64,000 bases of DNA, taken from Pseudomonas maumuensis (GTDB lineage Bacteria > Pseudomonadota > Gammaproteobacteria > Pseudomonadales > Pseudomonadaceae). Below the pieces are notes generated by a model. That model ran no database searches. It saw only the letters and a list, made by a program, of their open reading frames with translations, and had not been told where the DNA came from. The DNA is taken from positions 2,480,001-2,544,000 of the forward strand of contig NZ_CP077077.1 of NCBI RefSeq assembly GCF_019139675.1, written 5' to 3'. Shown here piece after piece: positions 27,968 to 35,957 of this stretch. The translations under genes were made by a program, and so were the position numbers. Each line of letters begins with the position of its first letter. The stretch's first letter is position 1.

Positions 27968-28827
27968 TTCTTGTCACCCTGCTTCGCAGCGTCGATTGCA
28001 TCCTTGATGGCCTTGGCTTGGGTGGCCAGGGCATCGACAACTTCGGTGTTGGTTGAAACACTATCCTTTTCATTCGTTGTGGAAGCACCGCATTCGCTGT
28101 GGAACACAACTTTGCCGTTTTTCGGCAGGACCGCGAATTGATAGAACTGTGGGTCACTGAGCTTAAAGCTCTTCTGATAGACACTGTTGTTATATTTGAA
28201 AAATACCGTTGCGGGCCGGCATGCCGCATAGATCGCATAGTTGACACGGCCCTCCGGGAGCTCGCCGATAGGCCTGGCATCGGGGGGAAGGGCGCCCAAG
28301 ATCAGCTGGACACCATTGCCCAGTGAAATCATCTTTTCACCTTTTGGGGCGTCCCGTACGACGTTGTCGAGTTTGATGCTCTGTGGCAGCTGGGCAAGGT
28401 CCAGGTCCTTGACGGAGTTTGATGACGTACCAAATGCAACGGCTTTTATGGCAATCGCCGCCACTGTATTGATGATCTTGATTCTATAATCGGCGACTTC
28501 GCTACCCACTTCGTTCCAGAGGTCGGTATTGGGCAATTTGGTGATATTAAGGGTGGTGCGGGCGTAAAATGGATCGTCACGAGTTACCGCCAGACGCTTG
28601 CTCAAAGATTCGACCGCTTGCGTTTGCAGAGTAAATCCCGTGAGAGTTCCTTTTGCGTCCTTCGTGGCGTCAATATCCACACGTGATGAGCGCAAGTAGA
28701 AGAAGTTGGCCTCTTTTCCAGTAACATCGGCGTTCGAAGTGATTGCCGAGTACTTTACGCTCGGTGCGACGGCGCAAGCTGATAATGACAGTGCAGCTAG
28801 GACGGCCGAGATTCTGACGTTGTTCAT
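27964..28827 (-). CDS. Lipoprotein of unknown function, coupled to the trypsin-like protease
   Basis: Protein of 287 residues with a lipoprotein signal (VLAALSLSAC; lipobox LSAC, no Asp at +2, so outer-membrane sorting is likely). The start MNNVRIS is chosen for AAGGAG upstream; the longer frame begins 21 bp earlier without one. The mature region is mixed alpha/beta with one central hydrophobic stretch (VAAIAIKAVAF) and a charged C-terminal helix. No family recognised. The 4-bp overlap with the protease gene suggests that lipoprotein and protease act together, perhaps as anchor, inhibitor or substrate presenter. This is inference. Confidence 0.75.
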   Translation of the reverse strand: MNNVRISAVLAALSLSACAVAPSVKYSAITSNADVTGKEANFFYLRSSRVDIDATKDAKGTLTGFTLQTQAVESLSKRLAVTRDDPFYARTTLNITKLPNTDLWNEVGSEVADYRIKIINTVAAIAIKAVAFGTSSNSVKDLDLAQLPQSIKLDNVVRDAPKGEKMISLGNGVQLILGALPPDARPIGELPEGRVNYAIYAACRPATVFFKYNNSVYQKSFKLSDPQFYQFAVLPKNGKVVFHSECGASTTNEKDSVSTNTEVVDALATQAKAIKDAIDAAKQGDKK

Positions 28828-28918
28828 GATGGCTCCTTGCATGATCAATTAGAGTGATGGCAGATTGACAGTTAGTTGTCTTTGTTAAAAGAGGAGGAAG
28901 AGAAAAACGATAGGTGCC

Positions 28919-28940
28919 GTTTCATCGATGAAACAGTTTC
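28919..28940. promoter_or_regulatory. Overlapping palindromes GTTTC-ATCGAT-GAAAC-A-GTTTC
   Basis: A perfect 16-bp palindrome, GTTTCATCGATGAAAC, is followed at once by a second, GAAACAGTTTC, sharing a half-site. It lies in the 233-bp divergent region between the lipoprotein-protease unit (starts 92 bp away) and the LuxR-type regulator (starts 121 bp away). The alternating half-sites look like an operator for a dimeric regulator; the regulator is unknown. No other feature is seen in this region. Confidence 0.55.
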
Positions 28941-29060
28941 GCGCCCACTCCCGCCTCCGCACGGTCCACATTGCACTGACTCACCCCGAAGGGTGATAGC
29001 CGCCCAGTCCCCCCCATGAAACAATCCCGGCCAGCACTCACCCTGGCGGGGAAGACAATA

Positions 29061-29909
29061 ATGAGCAATGCCCAGCTGAATTCGCCCGACTGGTATGCAC
29101 AGATGGCCCGCGTGGTCGATGCCATCGGCACCCCCGGCTTCGTCGAGGCTCTGTTCGCCGCGCTCAACCAGCTGGCAGCGTGCCAAGCCATCACCGTATT
29201 CCTCTGCCCGCGCAAGGGCCTGCCATCGGCGCTGTTCGCCAAGGACGACGAGGGGCCATGGCTGCCCGAGGGCAACGTGCAGAAGTACCTCGAAGGCTAC
29301 TACCTGTTGTGCCCGTTCTACCGGGCCTGCATGGACGGCGTGCCCGCCGGCTGCTATCGCCTGAGCGATGTCGCCCCCGACCATTTCAAGCGCAGCGAGT
29401 ACTACACCTCGTTCTACCAGCACGCCCATCTGGAGGATGAACTCAACTACCTGGTGCCGCTGGACGCCCAGCTGACCATCGCCGTGGCCCTGGGCAGCAC
29501 CCGGCGCCTGGGTAGCCGCCAGGTGGCCGAACTGAAGTGCGTCGCCGCCTGGGTGGTGGCGGTGGTGCGCCGGCACTGGGGGCAGCTGGATGCCGAGGCC
29601 CTGGGCGGGCGCTTCGAAAGCGCGCTGGGGCGGCAGATCAACGCTGCGCTGAACAACTTCGGCTCGTCCTTGCTCACCGAGCGTGAGTGCCATATTGCCC
29701 AGTACCTGCTGCGCGGCCATTCCACGCGTTCACTGGCCGAGCGCCTGGGCATCAGCGAAGACACGGTCAAGACCCACCGCAAGAACCTCTACGCCAAGCT
29801 CGATATCGCCACCCAGGCCGAGCTGTTCTCGCTGTTCATCGCCTCGCTGGCCCAGGCCCAGGAAGGCTTGAGCAAGGACCCGCTGGAAAGCTACCTGCGA
29901 CGGCGCTGA
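29061..29909 (+). CDS. LuxR-type transcriptional regulator
   Basis: Protein of 282 residues. The C-terminal LuxR helix-turn-helix (about 200-260) reads LLTERECHIAQYLLRGHSTR, then SLAERLGISEDTVKTHRKNL. The N-terminal ~190 residues do not look like an acyl-homoserine-lactone domain or a receiver domain and are unassigned. Start MSNAQLNS is used with GGGGAAG upstream; an in-frame ATG 45 bp earlier is possible. Immediately upstream of an aldehyde dehydrogenase and a class III aminotransferase, so it probably controls their amine catabolic pathway. Confidence 0.85.
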   Translation: MSNAQLNSPDWYAQMARVVDAIGTPGFVEALFAALNQLAACQAITVFLCPRKGLPSALFAKDDEGPWLPEGNVQKYLEGYYLLCPFYRACMDGVPAGCYRLSDVAPDHFKRSEYYTSFYQHAHLEDELNYLVPLDAQLTIAVALGSTRRLGSRQVAELKCVAAWVVAVVRRHWGQLDAEALGGRFESALGRQINAALNNFGSSLLTERECHIAQYLLRGHSTRSLAERLGISEDTVKTHRKNLYAKLDIATQAELFSLFIASLAQAQEGLSKDPLESYLRRR

Positions 29910-29976
29910 CCCACCGCTTCACCTCATCCAGACAACGACAATCACCGGCCCGCGTGTGGCCGGAGGGGAGACCTGC

Positions 29977-31467
29977 GTGCATACGAAAAGCGATTGGCAG
30001 CAGCGCGCCGCGCGGCAAAGCTTCATCACCACCGCGTTGATCGACGGACGCCCGGTGGTGGCCCGCGACGGCGCCACCTTCGCCGCCATCAACCCGGCGA
30101 CCGAGCAGTGCCTGGCCCAGGTCGCCGCCTGCGCCGACAGCGAGATCGACCAGGCGGTGTGCGCCGCCCGTCGCGCCTTCGAGCACGGGCCCTGGGCGCG
30201 CATGGCACCGGCCGAGCGCAAGCGCGTGCTGCTGCGCCTGGCCGAGTTGATGCTGGCCCACCGCGAGGAGCTGGCGCTGCTCGACTCGCTGAACATGGGC
30301 AAGCCAGTGATGGATGCCTACAGCATCGATGTGCCCGGCGCGGCCCAGGTGTTCGCCTGGTATGGCGAGGCGCTGGACAAGCTCTATGACCAGGTCGCGC
30401 CGACCGCCGCCAGCGCGGTGGCGATGATCAGCCGCGAGGCGCTGGGCGTGGTCGGCGCGGTGGTGCCGTGGAACTTCCCGCTGGACATGGCCGCCTGGAA
30501 GGTCGCCCCGGCACTCGCCGCAGGCAACAGCGTGGTGCTCAAGCCCGCCGAGCAGTCGCCGTTCTCGGCCCTGCGCCTGGCCGAGCTGGCCCTGGAGGCC
30601 GGGTTGCCGGAGGGCGTACTCAACGTGGTGCCGGGCCTGGGCGAAACCGCTGGCCGTGCCTTGGGCCTGCACCCGGACGTCGATTGCCTGGTGTTCACTG
30701 GCTCCACCCAGGTGGGCAAGTACTTCATGCAGTATTCGGCGCAGTCGAACCTCAAGCAGGTGTGGCTCGAATGCGGCGGCAAGAGCCCGAACCTGGTGTT
30801 CGACGACTGCCGCGACCTCGACCTGGCGGCGCAGAAGGCCGCGTTCGGCATCTTCTTCAACCAGGGCGAGGTGTGCTCGGCCAACTCGCGGCTGTATGTG
30901 CAGCGCTCGATCCACGATGAGTTCGTCGAGCGTCTGCTGCGCCAGGCACGCGAATGGCTGCCGGGCGACCCGCTGGACCCCGCCAGCCGTGCCGGGGCTA
31001 TCGTCGATGCCACGCAGACCGCGCGTATCGAGGCCGCCATCGGCCAGGCCCGGGAGCAGGGCGCGCGTCTGCGCTGCGGCGGTGAGCGCCTGAGCGTGAA
31101 CGGCTCGCGCAACTTCATCACGCCGACGATCTTCACCGACGTACGCCAGGACATGGCCCTGGCTCGCGACGAGATCTTCGGCCCGGTGCTGGCGGTCAGC
31201 GCCTTCGACGATGAGGAAGAGGCTATCGTCCTGGCCAACGACAGCGTCTATGGCCTGGCCGCGTCGGTGTGGAGCGACGATCTCAACCGCGCCCACCGCG
31301 TGGCCCGGCGGCTCAGGGCCGGCACGGTGTCGGTCAACACCGTCGACGCCCTGGACGTGACCGTGCCCTTCGGCGGTGGGCGCCAGTCCGGTTTCGGCCG
31401 CGACCTCTCGCTGCATTCGTTCGACAAATACACCCAGCTCAAGACCACCTGGATCCAGCTGCGCTGA
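29977..31467 (+). CDS. Aldehyde dehydrogenase, gamma-aminoaldehyde type (PuuC/KauB-like)
   Basis: Protein of 496 residues starting at GTG, with GGAGGGGAG upstream. ALDH motifs: VVPWNFPLDMAAWKVAPAL, FTGSTQVGKYF, LECGGKSPNLV and catalytic Cys in FFNQGEVCSANSRLYV. Best resemblance is to the enzymes that oxidise 4-aminobutyraldehyde, its gamma-glutamyl form or 4-guanidinobutyraldehyde in polyamine and arginine breakdown. The aminotransferase gene starts 22 bp later, so the pair likely converts an amine to the aldehyde and then the acid. Confidence 0.87.
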   Translation: MHTKSDWQQRAARQSFITTALIDGRPVVARDGATFAAINPATEQCLAQVAACADSEIDQAVCAARRAFEHGPWARMAPAERKRVLLRLAELMLAHREELALLDSLNMGKPVMDAYSIDVPGAAQVFAWYGEALDKLYDQVAPTAASAVAMISREALGVVGAVVPWNFPLDMAAWKVAPALAAGNSVVLKPAEQSPFSALRLAELALEAGLPEGVLNVVPGLGETAGRALGLHPDVDCLVFTGSTQVGKYFMQYSAQSNLKQVWLECGGKSPNLVFDDCRDLDLAAQKAAFGIFFNQGEVCSANSRLYVQRSIHDEFVERLLRQAREWLPGDPLDPASRAGAIVDATQTARIEAAIGQAREQGARLRCGGERLSVNGSRNFITPTIFTDVRQDMALARDEIFGPVLAVSAFDDEEEAIVLANDSVYGLAASVWSDDLNRAHRVARRLRAGTVSVNTVDALDVTVPFGGGRQSGFGRDLSLHSFDKYTQLKTTWIQLR

Positions 31468-31489
31468 CATTCACCCGAGGAGAACAACA

Positions 31490-32881
31490 ATGAACGCACC
31501 CATCACCCCGGCGACCGGCAAACGCGATACCCGCGACTACCAGGCTGGCGACGCCGCCCACCACATCCACGCCTTCCTCGACCAGAAGGCGCTCAACGCC
31601 GAGGGGCCGCGGGTCATCACCCGCGGCGAGGGCCTGTACCTGTGGGACAACGATGGTCGCCGCTACCTGGACGGCATGTCCGGCCTGTGGTGCACCCAGC
31701 TCGGCTATGGCCGCAAGGATCTGACCGCCGCTGCCGCCGCGCAGATGGATCAGCTGCCGTACTACAACATGTTCTTCCACACCACCCACCCGGCGGTGAT
31801 CGAGCTGTCCGAGCTGCTGTTCAGCCTGCTGCCCGGCCACTACAGCCACGCTATCTACACCAACTCCGGCTCCGAGGCCAACGAAGTGCTGATCCGCACC
31901 GTGCGGCGTTACTGGCAGGTGGTCGGCCAGCCGCGCAAGAAGATCATGATCGGCCGCTGGAACGGCTACCACGGCTCGACCCTGGCGGCTACGGCGCTGG
32001 GCGGCATGAAGTTCATGCATGAGATGGGTGGGTTGATTCCGGATGTGGCGCATATCGACGAACCATACTGGTTCGCTGCCGGTGGCGAGCTGACCCCGGC
32101 GGAGTTCGGCCGCCGTTGCGCTCTGCAACTGGAGGAGAAGATTCTCGAACTGGGCGCCGAAAATGTCGCAGGCTTCATTGCCGAGCCGTTCCAAGGTGCC
32201 GGCGGCATGATCTTCCCGCCCGAGAGCTACTGGCCCGAGATCCAACGTATCTGCCGGCAGTACGACGTGCTGCTGTGCGCCGACGAGGTGATCGGTGGTT
32301 TTGGCCGCACCGGCGAATGGTTCGCCCACCAGCACTTTGGCTTCGAGCCGGACACACTGTCCATCGCCAAGGGTCTGACCAGCGGCTACGTGCCCATGGG
32401 CGGCCTGGTGCTGAGCAAGCGTATCGCCGAGGCTCTGGTGGAGCGGGGCGGGGTGTTTGCCCACGGCCTGACCTATTCCGGCCACCCGGTGGCGGCGGCG
32501 GTAGCCATCGCCAATCTCAAGGCCCTGCGCGACGAGGGCATCGTGCGCCAGGTCAAGGATGACACCGGCCCGTACCTGCAGCGCATCCTGCGCGAGGTGT
32601 TCGCCGATCACCCGTTGATCGGTGAAGTACAGGGCACCGGCCTGGTGGCAGCCTTGCAGTTCGCCGAGGACAAGGCCACGCGCAAGCGCTTCGCCAACGA
32701 GAACGACCTGGCCTGGCAGTGCCGCACCTTTGGTTTCGAGGAAGGGGTGATCATCCGCTCGACCCTGGGGCGGATGATCATGGCGCCGGCCCTGGTGGCC
32801 AGCCGTGGCGAGCTGGACGAACTGGTGGAGAAGACGCGTATTGCGGTGGACCGTGTAGCACGATCGGTGGGCCGCGGCTGA
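31490..32881 (+). CDS. Class III PLP aminotransferase (polyamine/omega-amino acid type, SpuC-like)
   Basis: Protein of 463 residues of the class III aminotransferase family. It has the substrate-loop block GLWCTQLGYG, TNSGSEANE for cofactor phosphate binding, LLCADEVIGGFGRTGEWFA and the PLP lysine in IAKGLTSGYVPMGG. Size and motifs fit putrescine/beta-alanine:pyruvate aminotransferases. GAGGAG precedes the ATG. Together with the upstream aldehyde dehydrogenase it would degrade a diamine or omega-amine using pyruvate as acceptor. Substrate not determined. Confidence 0.88.
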   Translation: MNAPITPATGKRDTRDYQAGDAAHHIHAFLDQKALNAEGPRVITRGEGLYLWDNDGRRYLDGMSGLWCTQLGYGRKDLTAAAAAQMDQLPYYNMFFHTTHPAVIELSELLFSLLPGHYSHAIYTNSGSEANEVLIRTVRRYWQVVGQPRKKIMIGRWNGYHGSTLAATALGGMKFMHEMGGLIPDVAHIDEPYWFAAGGELTPAEFGRRCALQLEEKILELGAENVAGFIAEPFQGAGGMIFPPESYWPEIQRICRQYDVLLCADEVIGGFGRTGEWFAHQHFGFEPDTLSIAKGLTSGYVPMGGLVLSKRIAEALVERGGVFAHGLTYSGHPVAAAVAIANLKALRDEGIVRQVKDDTGPYLQRILREVFADHPLIGEVQGTGLVAALQFAEDKATRKRFANENDLAWQCRTFGFEEGVIIRSTLGRMIMAPALVASRGELDELVEKTRIAVDRVARSVGRG

Positions 32882-32904
32882 AACCCGGGGCGCGCAGGCG
32901 CCCC

Positions 32905-32987
32905 TTCGCCGGCAAGCCGGCTCCCACAGGGTCCGCGCAATTCGTGAGTTCCGCGCTGTACCTGTGGGAGCCGGCTTGCCGGCGATG
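32905..32987. repeat. REP inverted pair
   Basis: Two REP palindromes in inverted orientation between convergent genes (aminotransferase and tautomerase). They can fold into one large hairpin and probably serve as the shared 3' boundary. Confidence 0.85.
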
Positions 32988-33048
32988 GGTTGCGTAGCAG
33001 CCCCAGTGACGCGAACTGACAGACATTACCCTTGCGCCCGTGATGGCT

Positions 33049-33255
33049 TCAGCGACGTTCGCGCTGGCGCAGCGCCGTCACTGTCTCGCCAGCGACACCC
33101 CAGTTGTCGGTGGGCACCTCCTCGATGACCACGAAGGTGCTCGCCGGTGGCTTGTTCAGCACCTGTTCCAGCAAACGGGTGGTGCCTTCGATCAGCTGGC
33201 GTTTGTGTTCGGCGGTGACGCCTTCTTCGGTGACGCGGATATGGACATAAGGCAT
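33049..33255 (-). CDS. 4-oxalocrotonate tautomerase family protein
   Basis: Protein of 68 residues starting MPYVHIRVT. After Met removal Pro1 is the N-terminus, the catalytic base of the tautomerase superfamily. The longer frame upstream would bury this Pro, so the start at 33255 is preferred. Sixteen bp after the SDR gene on the same strand. Likely keto-enol tautomerisation of a small substrate shared with the SDR; specific substrate unknown. Confidence 0.85.
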   Translation of the reverse strand: MPYVHIRVTEEGVTAEHKRQLIEGTTRLLEQVLNKPPASTFVVIEEVPTDNWGVAGETVTALRQRERR

Positions 33256-33271
33256 GTGCGTGGCTCCCGTT

Positions 33272-34006
33272 TCAGTGCCAGGTGCCGGCGGTGCTGCCAC
33301 CGTCGACGGGCAGGACGGCGCCGCTGACGAAGCGCGCGTCGGTCAGGTACAGCACGGCGTTCACCACGTCCTCGGGCTGGCCGGTGCGTCCGCTCGGCGA
33401 CAGTGCGCCGAGGCCTTCGGTGTTGCCGCTATGCAGCGGGGTGTCGATGATCCCCGGGGCCACGGCGTTGACCTGCACGCCGCTGGCAGCCAGTTCCAGC
33501 GCCAGGCCCTTGACCGCCTGGTTCAGCCCGCCCTTGACCAGCACCGGCAACAGTGCCGGCACACGGGTGTCCGGTTGCAGCGCCACCGAAGCGGTAATCG
33601 CGACGATATGCCCATGCCCCTGCGCCTTCATCACCCGGGCGGCGGCCTGGGCGGGGTAGAAGAAGCCCTTGAGGTTGGTGCCGACCAGCGCGTCGACATC
33701 GGCCTCTGTGTAGTCGGTCACCGGTTTCGGGATGAAAATGCCGGCGTTGTTGACCAGGATATCGACCCGGCCAAAAGCTTCCTGGGCGGCGGCGAACAGC
33801 CGCTCGGCGGTGGCTTTCTCGGCGATGTCGCCGGCCACGCCGATAAAACCTGGCGGGTTGCCCAGGCGGGCGGCGGCCTGGTCCAGGCGCGCCTGGGTGC
33901 GGGCGTTGCCGACCACGTTGTCGCCACGCTCGAGGAAGGCCTGGGCCAGGGCGAAGCCCAGGCCGCTGGAGGCGCCGGTGATGATGACGGTTCTTGCGGT
34001 GCTCAT
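33272..34006 (-). CDS. Atypical short-chain dehydrogenase/reductase (catalytic Tyr position is Pro)
   Basis: Protein of 244 residues with the classical SDR cofactor motif (VIITGASSGLGFALA, TGxxxGxG) and the NNAG motif (VNNAGIF). The Ser of the active site is present (ITASVAL). Where the YxxxK motif should be, the sequence reads PVLVK: Lys is kept but Tyr is replaced by Pro. The canonical hydride-transfer mechanism is therefore doubtful. Start at 34006 has GGAG upstream. Operon with the tautomerase; divergent from a LysR regulator. It could be a divergent reductase, a non-redox binding protein, or use another residue. Confidence 0.82.
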   Translation of the reverse strand: MSTARTVIITGASSGLGFALAQAFLERGDNVVGNARTQARLDQAAARLGNPPGFIGVAGDIAEKATAERLFAAAQEAFGRVDILVNNAGIFIPKPVTDYTEADVDALVGTNLKGFFYPAQAAARVMKAQGHGHIVAITASVALQPDTRVPALLPVLVKGGLNQAVKGLALELAASGVQVNAVAPGIIDTPLHSGNTEGLGALSPSGRTGQPEDVVNAVLYLTDARFVSGAVLPVDGGSTAGTWH

Positions 34007-34104
34007 GGGGAAAGTCTCCAGTGGTTCGAGCCAGTGCTCGGGTGTGTAGGCACTGTAGGCTGCAACGCCCACTTGAAAAATGAGGCATGAGGCATTTCAA
34101 TCGA

Positions 34105-34115
34105 TACATCATGTA
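34105..34115. promoter_or_regulatory. Palindrome in the SDR/LysR divergent promoter region
   Basis: TACATCATGTA, a perfect 11-bp palindrome with T-N9-A ends, inside an AT-rich stretch 17 bp upstream of the LysR start codon. A likely part of the LysR regulator binding site shared by both divergent genes. Confidence 0.45.
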
Positions 34116-34131
34116 ATCAATCGAGCCACCC

Positions 34132-35052
34132 ATGACCCGCCACTTCGATGACCTGCAACTGGGCAGCCTGGAGCTGTTCTGCCTTGCCGCAGATGCCGGC
34201 AGCTTTACCGAGGCCGCGACCCTCGCCAGTGTCACGCCCGCGGCGGTGAGCCGTTCGGTGGCGCGCCTGGAGGAGCGCCTGGGCGTGCGCCTGTTCGTGC
34301 GCACCACCCGGCAGATGCGCCTGAGCGAGGCCGGCCAGGCCTATTACCAGCATTGCCGTCAGGCACTGGGTCAGTTGGTGGAGGCCGAGCGCCAGGTGAC
34401 CGGTGGCCAGCTCGAACCCGCAGGCTGCCTGCGCATCAGTGCGCCGACGCCTTACGCCCATCACCGCCTGTTGCCACTGCTGCCACGTTTTCGCCAACGC
34501 TATCCGCGGGTCCAGGTGGATGTGCATGTGAGCAACCGCAACGTCGATTTCGCCGAAGAGCATTTCGACCTGGCGGTTCGCGGTCGCGCACCGGCCGACT
34601 CGCGCTTGGTGGCCCGGCGCCTGGAGGATGCCGAGCTGGTGGTGGTCGCCACTCCGGACTACCTGAAGCGGGCTGGCGTTCCACAGACTCTGGAAGACCT
34701 GGCCGGGCACGAATGCATTCAGTTCGAGCTGCCCAGCAGTGGCCGGCGTCCTCCGTGGAGTTTTCGCCGCGATGGGCAATGGGTCGAGCTGGAAACCGAG
34801 GGCGCGTTCACCTGCCTGGGCGATTTTCTTGCCACCACTACCCTGGTGCGTCATGGCGGCGGCTTGATGCAGGCCTACCGGTTCACCGTGCAGGACGCCC
34901 TGGACAGCGGCGAACTGGTTGAGGTGCTGGCTGCGTATGGCGGCACCTCGCGACCGTTCATGCTGGTGTATCCCCAGGCCCGGCACATGCCGCTGAAGGT
35001 CCGTGTGTTCATCGACTTCCTGGTGGCCGAGGTGGCTGCACCGTTGGGCTGA
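34132..35052 (+). CDS. LysR-family transcriptional regulator of the divergent SDR-tautomerase unit
   Basis: Protein of 306 residues. The HTH is at about 12-68 (LELFCLAADAGSFTEAATLA, then SVTPAAVSRSVARLEERLGV) and the substrate-binding domain at 95-300 (RISAPTPYAHHRLLPLL, FDLAVRGR). This resembles the CrgA/PA2267-like LysR subgroup acting on oxidoreductase genes. It is divergent from the atypical SDR, the usual layout for a LysR target. Confidence 0.9.
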   Translation: MTRHFDDLQLGSLELFCLAADAGSFTEAATLASVTPAAVSRSVARLEERLGVRLFVRTTRQMRLSEAGQAYYQHCRQALGQLVEAERQVTGGQLEPAGCLRISAPTPYAHHRLLPLLPRFRQRYPRVQVDVHVSNRNVDFAEEHFDLAVRGRAPADSRLVARRLEDAELVVVATPDYLKRAGVPQTLEDLAGHECIQFELPSSGRRPPWSFRRDGQWVELETEGAFTCLGDFLATTTLVRHGGGLMQAYRFTVQDALDSGELVEVLAAYGGTSRPFMLVYPQARHMPLKVRVFIDFLVAEVAAPLG

Positions 35053-35217
35053 AGCCCTGTGGCGGCGACCTTGGCGGACTCAGGCGCTATTCGAAAACGC
35101 TCGGGGCAAGCACGTGCCTGCAGGAGCGGGCTTGGAGGCAGCCCCAGCAACCGGCCGGTTGGGCCTCTCACGGGCTCTGGTGTAAGCTCTCCCGGTCCTT
35201 TCCACGAGACCCGCCGC

Positions 35218-35916
35218 ATGACCTCGCCCAGCCCACGCCTGGACAGCCTGCTCACCGGCAGCGCCCGGCCTTTCACCCGCCCAGGTTCCTTCAGCGCCAT
35301 CGACAAGCAACCGCGCCAGGGGCCTTTGCAGCTGACCTTCCTCGGCATCACCGGTGACGAGCAGGGCGATTTGCGTGTGCACGGCGGCTTCGAGAAAGCC
35401 ATCCACCATTATCCTCGCGATCACTACCCTGACTGGGCTGCAGAGCTCGGCGAACACCCCTTGCTGACCCGGCCCGGCGCCTTCGGCGAGAACTTCAGCA
35501 GCAGCGGTTGGCGCGAGGCCGATGTATGCCTGGGCGACCGTATCCGTGTCGGCACGGCGTTGCTGGAAATCTCCCAGGGGCGCATGCCGTGCTGGAAGCT
35601 CAACGACCGCTTCGACGTGGCGCAGATGGCGCTGCGGGTGCAGCAGAGCGGACGCACCGGCTGGTACTACCGGGTGCTGGAGGAGGGCGAGGTACAGGCG
35701 GGCGATACCCTGCAACTGGTCGAGCGGCCCTATGCCCAGTGGTCGGTGGCGCGGCTTTCGACGGTGCTGTTCGACAAGCAGCTGGAGCCCGGCCTCTTAC
35801 GCGAGTGCCTGGAACTGCCGCTGGTGCCGAACTGGCGCCGGACCCTGGAAAAACGCCTGGAGCAACGCCAGGTCGAGGACTGGACTTCGCGCCTGCAAGG
35901 TCGCAGCGAAAGCTGA
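35218..35916 (+). CDS. MOSC-domain protein (YiiM-like)
   Basis: Protein of 232 residues with the MOSC core: VHGGFEKAIHHYPRDHY, GAFGENF and the conserved Cys in ISQGRMPCWKL, then a C-terminal helical 3-alpha extension as in YiiM. YiiM-type proteins bind molybdenum cofactor and reduce N-hydroxylated compounds. Start at 35218 is the first Met before the domain; the longer frame upstream is not conserved-looking. The following nucleotidase gene starts 41 bp later. Confidence 0.85.
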   Translation: MTSPSPRLDSLLTGSARPFTRPGSFSAIDKQPRQGPLQLTFLGITGDEQGDLRVHGGFEKAIHHYPRDHYPDWAAELGEHPLLTRPGAFGENFSSSGWREADVCLGDRIRVGTALLEISQGRMPCWKLNDRFDVAQMALRVQQSGRTGWYYRVLEEGEVQAGDTLQLVERPYAQWSVARLSTVLFDKQLEPGLLRECLELPLVPNWRRTLEKRLEQRQVEDWTSRLQGRSES

Positions 35917-35957
35917 ACGGCATCGCGCACAACATTTACCCACACAAGGAATGCCCC

